Shown here one piece after another: positions 1 through 5,034 of a DNA stretch of 5,034 bases. The position numbers and the translations under genes were made by a program. The number at the start of each line of letters is the position of its first letter. The stretch's first letter is position 1. Below the pieces are notes generated by a model. It ran no database searches. It saw only the letters and a program-made list of their open reading frames with translations, and was not told the origin of the DNA. The DNA lies in assembly GCF_001983105.1 (NCBI RefSeq), contig NZ_MOMC01000010.1, forward strand, positions 42,923 to 47,956. Reading direction: 5' to 3'. This DNA comes from Pseudofrankia asymbiotica (GTDB lineage: Bacteria > Actinomycetota > Actinomycetes > Frankiales > Frankiaceae).

Positions 1-1
1 G

Positions 2-60
2 GAGGACTGTGGGAAGGTCTCCGAGAGCGGGACTCGCCCGGCGGTGGGACAGTCAGCCTC
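2..60. repeat. Imperfect inverted repeat with inner hairpin potential at the left edge
   Basis: GACTGT (5-10) pairs with ACAGTC (49-54). Outer GAG (2-4) pairs with CTC (58-60) across a 3-nt bulge. The enclosed 38 nt contain smaller self-complementary pieces (TCTC/GAGA at 18-26, CGGG/CCCG at 28-40). No open frame or known RNA family is recognisable. It may be chance pairing in GC-rich DNA or part of a feature that continues left of the window. Confidence 0.25.
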
Positions 61-97
61 ACGGCGCGACCACCTTCTCTCGATCCGTCTGAAAGAT

Positions 98-127
98 GCC
101 GATCCGGGTCTTACCCGGCGGAACGGC
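98..127 (-). terminator. Candidate GC-rich intrinsic terminator after the phosphatase gene
   Basis: A perfect 6-bp inverted repeat CCGGGT (104-109) / ACCCGG (113-118) with a 3-nt loop lies about 24 nt beyond the stop codon of the minus-strand gene. An outer 4-bp arm GCCG (98-101) / CGGC (124-127) can extend it across an internal loop. On the minus strand it is followed by only a short CTTTC and no real U-tract. That is common for actinobacterial terminators but makes the call tentative. Confidence 0.4.
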
Positions 128-141
128 GGTATCACCCGCAG

Positions 142-2520
142 TTAGGCCAACAACTCGACGATGACCAGACAGGTGTCGTCGTCGGTGTCCGGCGTGCAGC
201 GCGCGAGCAGGAAGTCCGCCCGTCGCCCGACGTCCGGGTGGGGCGCGGCGGCGAGACGCAGCAGGTCACGCAGCGACTCGTCGAGGCCGGTTCCGCGCCG
301 CTCGACGAGTCCGTCGGTGTAGAGCAGCAGGGCGTCGCCAGGTGTGAGCTGCGTTACGGTCTCCTCGTAGGAGACGTCGGGTTCGACACCCAGCAGCAGG
401 CCATCGGGGACCGGGAGCGCCTCGGCCCGGCCGTCGCGGACCAGGACGGGTGGCAGGTGCCCGGCGCGCGCCCAGCGCAGGGCGCGGTCCTCCGGCCGGT
501 AGAGGCCGCAGACGACGGTGGCGGTGATGTCGTCGGTGAGGTGGCAGGCGACGTTGTTCAGCCACCGCAGCAGCTGCCCGGGCCCGGCGCCGGTGACGGC
601 GAGGCCGCGCAGGCCGTTGCGCAGCGCCGTCATTCCCGCGACCGACCGGATGCTGTGGCCGGCGACATCGCCGACGGCCAGCAGGATCTGCCCGTCGGGC
701 AGCACCAGGGCGTCGTACCAGTCACCGCCGACCAGGCTCTCCTGCTCGGCGGGCCGGTAGCGGACGGCCACGGCGAGGCCGCTGGTGGTCAGCAGCGGCT
801 GGGCCTCCGGGAGGATCGCCTTCTGGAGGGCGAGCGCGAGCATGTGCTGGCTCGCGGCCCGCGCCTCGGAGTCCGCGAGCTGGCTCTGGGTGGCGTGCAG
901 GACGAGTTCGGTCCGGTACTGGTCGGTCAGGTCCTGGTAGACCCCGCGGACGGCGACCAGGGTGCCGGCGGTGTCGGTGACCGGCTCGGCGAACGTGCGC
1001 CAGTGCCGCAGCCCGCCGTCGGGCAGCAGGACGCGGAAGGAGGCGCTCGCCGCCCGGCCCAGCCGCAGCAGCGCCGTCCGGAGGTGCTCGAACGCGTCCC
1101 GGTCCTCGGCGTGGACGAGCGGGTGCAGGTCCTCGAGCGCGATCGGCGGCGCCGACCGCGGGAGGTGGAAGAGGTCGTAGGTGTTGTCCGTCCACCGGAT
1201 GGCCCCGCTGCCGACGTCCTCCTGCCAGCCGCCGAACCCGCCGAGCCGCTGGACATGGGTGCCCAGCGACGCCGGCGCGTCCGCCCCGTCGGTGAACCGC
1301 CAGCTGATCGCGACCCCGTCGGCGTGCCTGGTCACGCGGATGTCCATCTCGCGGCTGACGATCACGTCGCCGACGAGGCAGAGCAGCATCGTGCGGTCGG
1401 CCGCGTACGGCGCGCCGGTGCCCAGCACATCGACCGCCCGCCCGAACAGGCCATCGTCCGCGCCCATCAGGGGATAGAGGTCGAGCAGCCGGGCGCCGCG
1501 CACCTCGTCCGCGGGCAGCCCGGCGGGGTCGACGAAGTCGCGGTTGACATGGGTGACCCGGAAGTCGACGACCTCGCCGGCGTCGTCGCGCATGGCCTGG
1601 GCGAGCAGGACCGAGCCGGCGAGCCCGTCCAGCAGGGCCGGCAGCCAGGCCTCCGGCACCCGGCCAGCACCGCCGCCGCCGGCAGCGACGGTGGCACCAG
1701 CACCAGCACCGGCCGCGCCGTCGCCCTCCTCGACGCGCGGCCGCAGCGCGCGCTGGCAGATGTCGGCGAGGGCGGCGAGCTCCCGCAGCAGGCGGGTGCC
1801 GTCGCCGTCCAGCGGCCGTGTCCAGCAGATCTCGACCGCGCCCACCAGGGTGCCGGCGTTCAGCAGCGGCAGCGCGGCGCGGGCCCCGGCCCAGGAGCCC
1901 AGCCTCGGAGGCGGCGGGCGATCGGCGTATCCGTCCTCGTCCGCCGGCGGCGTTCCGGCCGGCCACCACACCGGCTGCCCCTGGGCGACCGCCCTGGTGG
2001 GCGCGCAGTCCAGCTGCGGGGGTATCCGCCGCCAGCGGCTCGCGTCGAGTGCCGTGAGGCCGTGCTGTCCCACCAGGGTGAGCGCGCCGTCCGGTTCCAG
2101 CATCCAGAGGGCGATGGCGCGGGCTCCGTGGGCGGCCAGGCCCTCCCGCAGCACCGCCCGGGCGACCGCGTCGCCGTCCGCCGCGTGGTCCGCCGTCGTG
2201 GTGGCACGCCAGAGCCGCCGCCAGGCCCCCGCCTTCGCGGGGGCGCCGGCGATGGTGGGCCGCGGTTCGCCCAGCAGCTCGGCGGCGAACTCGGCCGGGC
2301 TGACGCCGGCGGTGTGCGCGAGCCGCTGGAGCTGGTCGGCGGCGTCGGCCGGGGAAGCGTTGAGCCGCGCCACGAGGAGGCCGACGGCCAGGTCCACGAG
2401 GTGGGCGCCGGAGGCCCGGGCTTCCAGCTCGACGATCCGCTGCCGTTGCCGGATGACGATGTCGAGGAGCCGGTTGCGGCGTTCTGGCGACGGCTCGGGC
2501 TCCTGCGGCGTTCGGGCCAC
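142..2520 (-). CDS. ANTAR-like/GAF/PAS/PAS sensor protein with C-terminal SpoIIE-type PP2C Ser/Thr phosphatase
   Basis: This is a complete 792-residue cytosolic protein with no signal peptide or membrane segment. Residues ~15-36 are a basic/coiled helix. Residues ~38-85 resemble an ANTAR three-helix domain (LVDLAVGLLVARL, then ADAADQLQRLA and PAEFAAELL). Residues ~112-258 form a GAF domain, followed by a Gly/Ala linker (~265-287). A first PAS spans ~290-412 and a second PAS_3/PAC-like domain spans ~425-537, ending RGVYQDLTDQ. A short helix leads into the PP2C domain (~560-792). Its motifs are LQKAILPE (565-572), VGGDWYDA (597-604), GDVAGHS (617-623), ARAGHLPP (684-691), LLLYTDGLVE (731-740) and DTDDDTCLVIVE (778-789). 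The probable metal-binding aspartates D600, D618, D736 and D781 are present, so it should be active. Family members dephosphorylate phospho-Ser/Thr STAS anti-anti-sigma proteins; that substrate is inferred here. The GTG start at 2518-2520 is chosen because AGGAG lies 4 nt upstream and an in-frame stop (2554-2556) leaves no other start between. It is divergent from the poly-HAMP kinase. It resembles OsaC of Streptomyces but lacks the RsbW-like kinase domain. Confidence 0.93.
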   Translation of the reverse strand: MARTPQEPEPSPERRNRLLDIVIRQRQRIVELEARASGAHLVDLAVGLLVARLNASPADAADQLQRLAHTAGVSPAEFAAELLGEPRPTIAGAPAKAGAWRRLWRATTTADHAADGDAVARAVLREGLAAHGARAIALWMLEPDGALTLVGQHGLTALDASRWRRIPPQLDCAPTRAVAQGQPVWWPAGTPPADEDGYADRPPPPRLGSWAGARAALPLLNAGTLVGAVEICWTRPLDGDGTRLLRELAALADICQRALRPRVEEGDGAAGAGAGATVAAGGGGAGRVPEAWLPALLDGLAGSVLLAQAMRDDAGEVVDFRVTHVNRDFVDPAGLPADEVRGARLLDLYPLMGADDGLFGRAVDVLGTGAPYAADRTMLLCLVGDVIVSREMDIRVTRHADGVAISWRFTDGADAPASLGTHVQRLGGFGGWQEDVGSGAIRWTDNTYDLFHLPRSAPPIALEDLHPLVHAEDRDAFEHLRTALLRLGRAASASFRVLLPDGGLRHWRTFAEPVTDTAGTLVAVRGVYQDLTDQYRTELVLHATQSQLADSEARAASQHMLALALQKAILPEAQPLLTTSGLAVAVRYRPAEQESLVGGDWYDALVLPDGQILLAVGDVAGHSIRSVAGMTALRNGLRGLAVTGAGPGQLLRWLNNVACHLTDDITATVVCGLYRPEDRALRWARAGHLPPVLVRDGRAEALPVPDGLLLGVEPDVSYEETVTQLTPGDALLLYTDGLVERRGTGLDESLRDLLRLAAAPHPDVGRRADFLLARCTPDTDDDTCLVIVELLA

Positions 2521-2530
2521 CCTTCTCCTC
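2521..2530 (-). promoter_or_regulatory. Ribosome binding site of the phosphatase gene
   Basis: Read on the minus strand the sequence is GAGGAGAAGG directly before the GTG start. The AGGAG core at 2525-2529 is complementary to the 16S rRNA 3' end and stands 4 nt from the start codon. The spacing is a little short but acceptable. Because the in-frame stop at 2554-2556 excludes longer versions, this site fixes the start. Confidence 0.75.
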
Positions 2531-2594
2531 TTGCTTGCCCTCGTGAAGGCTTCTCACCTGCGGGCTGCTATGGCGCCGCTTACCCTACTGGGGT

Positions 2595-2619
2595 GCCATT
2601 CATAGCCGGATGACATGGC
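2595..2619. repeat. 9-bp imperfect inverted repeat in the divergent promoter region
   Basis: The left arm GCCATTCAT (2595-2603) pairs with the right arm ATGA-C-ATGGC (2610-2619), with one bulged C at 2614 and a 6-nt loop AGCCGG. As DNA it could be a regulator operator serving both genes. As RNA it could be a 5'-UTR hairpin of the phosphatase transcript if transcription starts upstream of it. Its right arm overlaps the first copy of the tggccgtcgg direct repeat. The pairing is seen in the sequence; the function is inference. Confidence 0.4.
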
Positions 2620-2668
2620 CGTCGGGTGTGCCGAGAAAGATCATTCTCGCACATTCGGTGGCCGTCGG
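2616..2668. repeat. Pair of 10-bp direct repeats (tggccgtcgg)
   Basis: The sequence tggccgtcgg occurs at 2616-2625 and again at 2659-2668, 43 bp apart start to start. That is close to four helical turns, so both copies lie on about the same DNA face. This arrangement would suit cooperative binding of a regulator between the divergent genes. The bases are common ones in a GC-rich genome, so chance is possible. Confidence 0.3.
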
Positions 2669-2734
2669 AAGGCATGATGGCTGCCAATGTGCTACCGCAG
2701 TCGCCGTGCCGTGCCGGCATCTGAACACTCGCAG

Positions 2735-2739
2735 GGAGG
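2735..2739 (+). promoter_or_regulatory. Ribosome binding site of the poly-HAMP kinase gene
   Basis: A strong GGAGG core, within AGGGAGGA, ends 6 nt before the GTG at 2746-2748. Upstream in the same frame there is a TGA at 2722-2724 and no other start codon between, so this site decides the start. Confidence 0.85.
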
Positions 2740-2745
2740 ACGTCG

Positions 2746-5034
2746 GTGAGCGACACCCTGGTTCCCACGAAGGCCTCGCCCGCCAGGCCCGACGACAGCG
2801 CGCTGCGTCAGCTGCTCGCCGGGCTCACCGCGGTGCGCGGAGGTGACTTCGGCACCCGCCTGCCCCAGGTGGGTGACGAGCTGATGGACGAGATCGCCGT
2901 GGTCTTCAACGGCATGAACGACCAGCTCGCGCTCTTCACCTCCGAGGTGACCCGGGTGGCCCGTGAGGTGGGCAGCGAGGGCAAGCTCGGCGGCCAGGCC
3001 GAGGTGCCGGGGGTGTCCGGGTCCTGGAAGGACCTGACCGACAACGTCAACGCGATGGCCGGCAACCTCACCGGCCAGGTCCGCGACATCGCCCAGGTCG
3101 CGACGGCGGTCGCCCGCGGAGACCTGTCCCAGAAGATCACCGTGCAGGCCCGCGGCGAGATCCTGGAGCTGAAGAACACCATCAACACGATGGTCGACCA
3201 GCTGTCCTCGTTCGCGGACGAGGTGACCCGGGTGGCCCGTGAGGTCGGCACCGACGGCCGGCTCGGCGGCCAGGCTGACGTGAAGGGCGTGTCCGGCACG
3301 TGGCGGGACCTGACCGACAACGTCAACGCGATGGCCGGCAACCTCACCAGCCAGGTCCGCTCGATCGCCCAGGTGGCGACGGCGGTGGCGAAGGGTGACC
3401 TGTCGCAGAAGATCCGGGTCGACGCGCGCGGGGAGATCCTGGAGCTGAAGGAGACCATCAACACGATGGTCGACCAGCTGTCCTCGTTCGCGGACGAGGT
3501 GACCCGGGTGGCCCGTGAGGTCGGCACGGACGGACGCCTCGGCGGCCAGGCCAACGTGCGGGGCGTGTCGGGCACCTGGAAGGACCTGACCGACAACGTC
3601 AACGTGATGGCGTCCAACCTGACGGACCAGGTGCGCTCGATCGCCCAGGTCGCCACCGGCGTCGCCCGCGGCGACCTGTCCCAGAAGATCACAGTCGAGG
3701 CGAAGGGTGAGGTCGCGGCGCTCGCGTCGGCCATCAACACGATGGTGGACACGCTGGGCGCCTTCGCCGACGAGGTGACCCGGGTGGCCCGCGAGGTCGG
3801 CACCGACGGCCGGCTCGGCGGCCAGGCGAGCGTGAAGGGCGTGTCGGGCACCTGGAAGGACCTGACCGACAACGTCAACTTCATGGCGAACAACCTGACC
3901 AGCCAGGTCCGCAACATCGCCCAGGTCACCACCGCGGTCGCCCAGGGCGACCTCACCCGCAAGATCGACGTCGACGCGCGCGGGGAGATCCTGGAGCTGA
4001 AGGAGACCATCAACACGATGGTCGACCAGCTGTCCTCGTTCGCCGCGGAGGTGACCCGGGTGGCCCGGGAGGTCGGCACCGACGGCATCCTCGGTGGCCA
4101 GGCCACGGTCGAGGGCGTGTCCGGCACCTGGAAGCGCCTGACGCAGAACGTCAACGAGCTGGCGGGGAACCTCACCCGCCAGGTCCGCGCCATCGCGGCG
4201 GTGACCAGCGCCGTCGCCACCGGCGACCTCACCCGCTCGATCACCGTCGACGCGCAGGGTGAGGTGGCCGAGCTCAAGGACAACATCAACGCGATGGTGC
4301 GCTCGCTGCGCGACACGACCCGGATGAACGAGGAACAGGACTGGCTGAAGACCAACCTGGCGCACATCGCCGGGCTGATGCAGGGCCACCGTGACCTGGC
4401 GACCGTCGCGCAGCTCGTCATCGACGAGCTGACCCCGCTCGTCGGCGCGCAGCACGGCACGTTCTTCCTGGTCGACTCGGTCGACTCGGTCGACGAACCC
4501 GCGTTCGCTCTCATCGCCAGCTACGGCTACCAGCCCTCGCCGGCGACGCCTCGCCGGTTCGGCCTCGGCGACTCCCTGATCGGCCAGGCCGCCCGCACCC
4601 GGCGCACCATCGTGGTGGACCAGACCCCCGTCGACTACATCACGATCGGTTCGAGTGTCGGCCGGGCCGCGCCCGTCGCCCTCGTCGTGCTGCCGATCGT
4701 CTTCGAGGACCAGGCGCTGGGCGTCATCGAGCTGGCGTCGTTCTCCCCGTTCACCGGGGTCCACCACGCGTTCCTCAACCAGCTCACCGAGACGATCGGC
4801 GTCAACGTCAACACGATCGTCGCGAACGCCCGCACCGACGCCCTGCTGGTGGAGTCCCAGCGGCTGGCCGGCGAACTGCAGGCCCGGTCGGAGGAGCTGC
4901 AGTCCCGCCAGGAGGACCTGCAGAGCTCGAACGCCGAGCTCGAGGTCAAGGCCGATCTGCTCGCCCAGCAGAACCACGACATCGAGGTCAAGAACGGCGA
5001 GATCGAGCAGGCCCGCCAGGAGCTGGAGGAACGG
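2746..5034 (+). CDS. Poly-HAMP/GAF sensor histidine kinase, N-terminal part (OsaA/Nik1-like), cut by the window edge
   Basis: The frame stays open from the GTG at 2746 to the last base, giving 763 codons without a stop. Residues 18-66 are a HAMP module ([20 protein letters not shown], then [14 protein letters not shown]). Residues 67-526 are five tandem 92-residue units, each made of two HAMP-like helix pairs ([18 protein letters not shown]...[11 protein letters not shown] and [19 protein letters not shown]...[11 protein letters not shown]). Residues ~545-693 form a GAF domain ([28 protein letters not shown]). From ~696 to the end is a Glu/Gln-rich coiled coil ([19 protein letters not shown]). 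There is no signal peptide or transmembrane helix, so it should be cytosolic. In known relatives this coiled coil leads straight into the histidine phosphotransfer H-box, then the ATPase domain and often receiver domains. None of that lies in the window, so kinase activity is inferred from architecture. It resembles fungal group III kinases Nik1/Os-1 and actinobacterial OsaA-type kinases. It is divergent from the PP2C gene, which suggests a shared stress pathway. An RsbW-type ATPase output instead of a histidine kinase is less likely but not excluded. Confidence 0.92.
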   Translation, partial: MSDTLVPTKASPARPDDSALRQLLAGLTAVRGGDFGTRLPQVGDELMDEIAVVFNGMNDQLALFTSEVTRVAREVGSEGKLGGQAEVPGVSGSWKDLTDNVNAMAGNLTGQVRDIAQVATAVARGDLSQKITVQARGEILELKNTINTMVDQLSSFADEVTRVAREVGTDGRLGGQADVKGVSGTWRDLTDNVNAMAGNLTSQVRSIAQVATAVAKGDLSQKIRVDARGEILELKETINTMVDQLSSFADEVTRVAREVGTDGRLGGQANVRGVSGTWKDLTDNVNVMASNLTDQVRSIAQVATGVARGDLSQKITVEAKGEVAALASAINTMVDTLGAFADEVTRVAREVGTDGRLGGQASVKGVSGTWKDLTDNVNFMANNLTSQVRNIAQVTTAVAQGDLTRKIDVDARGEILELKETINTMVDQLSSFAAEVTRVAREVGTDGILGGQATVEGVSGTWKRLTQNVNELAGNLTRQVRAIAAVTSAVATGDLTRSITVDAQGEVAELKDNINAMVRSLRDTTRMNEEQDWLKTNLAHIAGLMQGHRDLATVAQLVIDELTPLVGAQHGTFFLVDSVDSVDEPAFALIASYGYQPSPATPRRFGLGDSLIGQAARTRRTIVVDQTPVDYITIGSSVGRAAPVALVVLPIVFEDQALGVIELASFSPFTGVHHAFLNQLTETIGVNVNTIVANARTDALLVESQRLAGELQARSEELQSRQEDLQSSNAELEVKADLLAQQNHDIEVKNGEIEQARQELEER
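3178..3527 (+). repeat. 74-bp perfect direct repeat spanning the unit 1/2 and 2/3 junctions
   Basis: Positions 3178-3251 and 3454-3527 are identical over 74 bases, including every synonymous site, at an offset of 276 bp. They encode [24 protein letters not shown] and flank one HAMP repeat unit. Exact identity at wobble positions indicates recent duplication or gene conversion among the units. Confidence 0.9.
3418..4043 (+). repeat. 74-bp perfect direct repeat in the second halves of units 2 and 4
   Basis: Positions 3418-3491 and 3970-4043 are identical over 74 bases at an offset of 552 bp, which is two repeat units. The equivalent part of unit 3 between them is clearly different ([20 protein letters not shown]). 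This alternating similarity suggests either duplication of a two-unit block or patchy gene conversion. Confidence 0.9.
4471..4494 (+). repeat. Short 9-bp tandem repeat inside the GAF coding part
   Basis: GTCGACTCG is repeated twice and followed by GTCGAC, encoding VDSVDSVD at residues 576-583. The repeat sits right after the strand segment GTFFLVDS of the GAF domain, where a loop is expected. It looks like a small in-frame slippage expansion that lengthens this loop by about three residues per copy. Confidence 0.6.

Larger units (their letters stand above)
2521..2745. promoter_or_regulatory. Divergent intergenic region between phosphatase and kinase genes
   Basis: These 225 bp separate two divergent GTG starts and must contain the promoters of at least these two genes. 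The region is visibly less GC-rich than the genes. I found no convincing -35/-10 pair. The best -10-like hexamers are TAGGGT on the minus strand (2582-2587) and CATGAT on the plus strand (2673-2678), and neither has a good -35 box at 16-18 bp. The notable content is the inverted repeat at 2595-2619 and the 10-bp direct repeat at 2616-2625 and 2659-2668. In-frame stops at 2554-2556 (minus) and 2722-2724 (plus) confirm that neither neighbouring gene extends further into it. Confidence 0.7.
2944..4323 (+). repeat. Five exact 276-bp in-frame tandem repeats encoding double-HAMP units
   Basis: The motif gaggtgacccgggtggcc begins at 2944, 3220, 3496, 3772 and 4048, always exactly 276 bp (92 codons) apart. 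The units are 2944-3219, 3220-3495, 3496-3771, 3772-4047 and 4048-4323 with no insertion or deletion. Each encodes two alternating HAMP-like modules. Units 2 and 3 share 72 of 92 residues by my count. Unit 5 is the most divergent, especially its second half ([19 protein letters not shown]), and it joins the GAF part. The 92-residue period matches the roughly 90-residue repeats known in fungal Nik1/Os-1 kinases. Confidence 0.95.

Noticed and set aside
1..97. Possible tRNA-like pattern in the left edge region.
   Set aside because: No acceptor, anticodon and T-arm set with the expected spacing or a GTTCGA-type T-loop could be found.
1660..1728. Low-complexity GC stretch with CACCAG and CGC repeats, considered as a separate repeat element.
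   Set aside because: It is in frame and encodes the Gly/Ala-rich linker between the GAF and first PAS domains, which explains the base pattern.
722..2557. A 611-codon minus-strand frame starting with an ATG upstream of the phosphatase start.
   Set aside because: It is in a different frame and gives an Arg/Ala/Gly/Pro-rich product typical of frame-shifted high-GC coding DNA.
2573..2587. TAGGGT/GGGTA sequence on the minus strand as a SigB-type (GNNT-N14-16-GGGTA) promoter.
   Set aside because: The only GNNT match upstream sits at an 18-nt spacing, outside the consensus range, and no sigma-70 -35 box fits either.
238..2613. A 791-codon open frame on the plus strand opposite the phosphatase gene.
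   Set aside because: The product is Gly/Arg/Gln/Val-rich without any domain, while the minus strand encodes all SpoIIE, PAS and GAF motifs in one frame with a good start.
2692..4977. A 761-codon open frame on the minus strand opposite the kinase gene.
   Set aside because: It mirrors the HAMP repeats in antisense and encodes a low-complexity Asp/His/Arg/Leu-rich product with no recognisable domain. The plus frame has a Shine-Dalgarno site, recognisable HAMP and GAF domains and normal high-GC codon use. The antisense frame is a shadow of codon bias.

Overview
The window comes from a very GC-rich genome. G or C dominates third codon positions, both genes start with GTG, and both have strong Shine-Dalgarno sites. 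With the protein types present (SpoIIE-type PP2C phosphatase with sensor domains, ANTAR-like helices, soluble poly-HAMP kinase), this points to a high-GC actinobacterium of the Frankia/Streptomyces kind. The genus cannot be fixed from the sequence alone.

Layout: positions 1-141 are non-coding as far as I can see and hold a candidate terminator hairpin (98-127) for the minus-strand gene, plus a weaker inverted repeat (2-60). Positions 142-2520 (minus) encode a complete 792-residue soluble sensor phosphatase: ANTAR-like helices, GAF, two PAS domains and a C-terminal SpoIIE/PP2C catalytic domain. Positions 2521-2745 are a 225-bp divergent intergenic region with a 9-bp imperfect inverted repeat and a 10-bp direct repeat. 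Positions 2746-5034 (plus) hold the first 763 codons of a large gene running off the right edge: one N-terminal HAMP module, five exact 92-residue tandem units (each two HAMP-like modules), a GAF domain and a coiled coil. This is the N-terminal input half of a poly-HAMP (Nik1/Os-1-like) cytosolic histidine kinase. The catalytic half lies beyond the window.

Together the genes look like a divergently transcribed signalling pair: a Ser/Thr phosphatase of the kind that dephosphorylates anti-anti-sigma (STAS) proteins, and a multi-HAMP sensor kinase. From memory, this resembles the osaC/osaA osmotic-stress locus of Streptomyces coelicolor, where OsaC carries RsbW-like kinase, PAS, GAF and PP2C domains and OsaA is a hybrid kinase. 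Here the phosphatase has no RsbW-like kinase domain and instead begins with an ANTAR-like segment. The osmotic role is inference.

The long antisense open frame opposite the kinase (2692-4977, minus) and the one opposite the phosphatase (238-2613, plus) are GC-codon-bias shadows and are not annotated as genes. I see no mobile element, CRISPR array, tRNA or rRNA.
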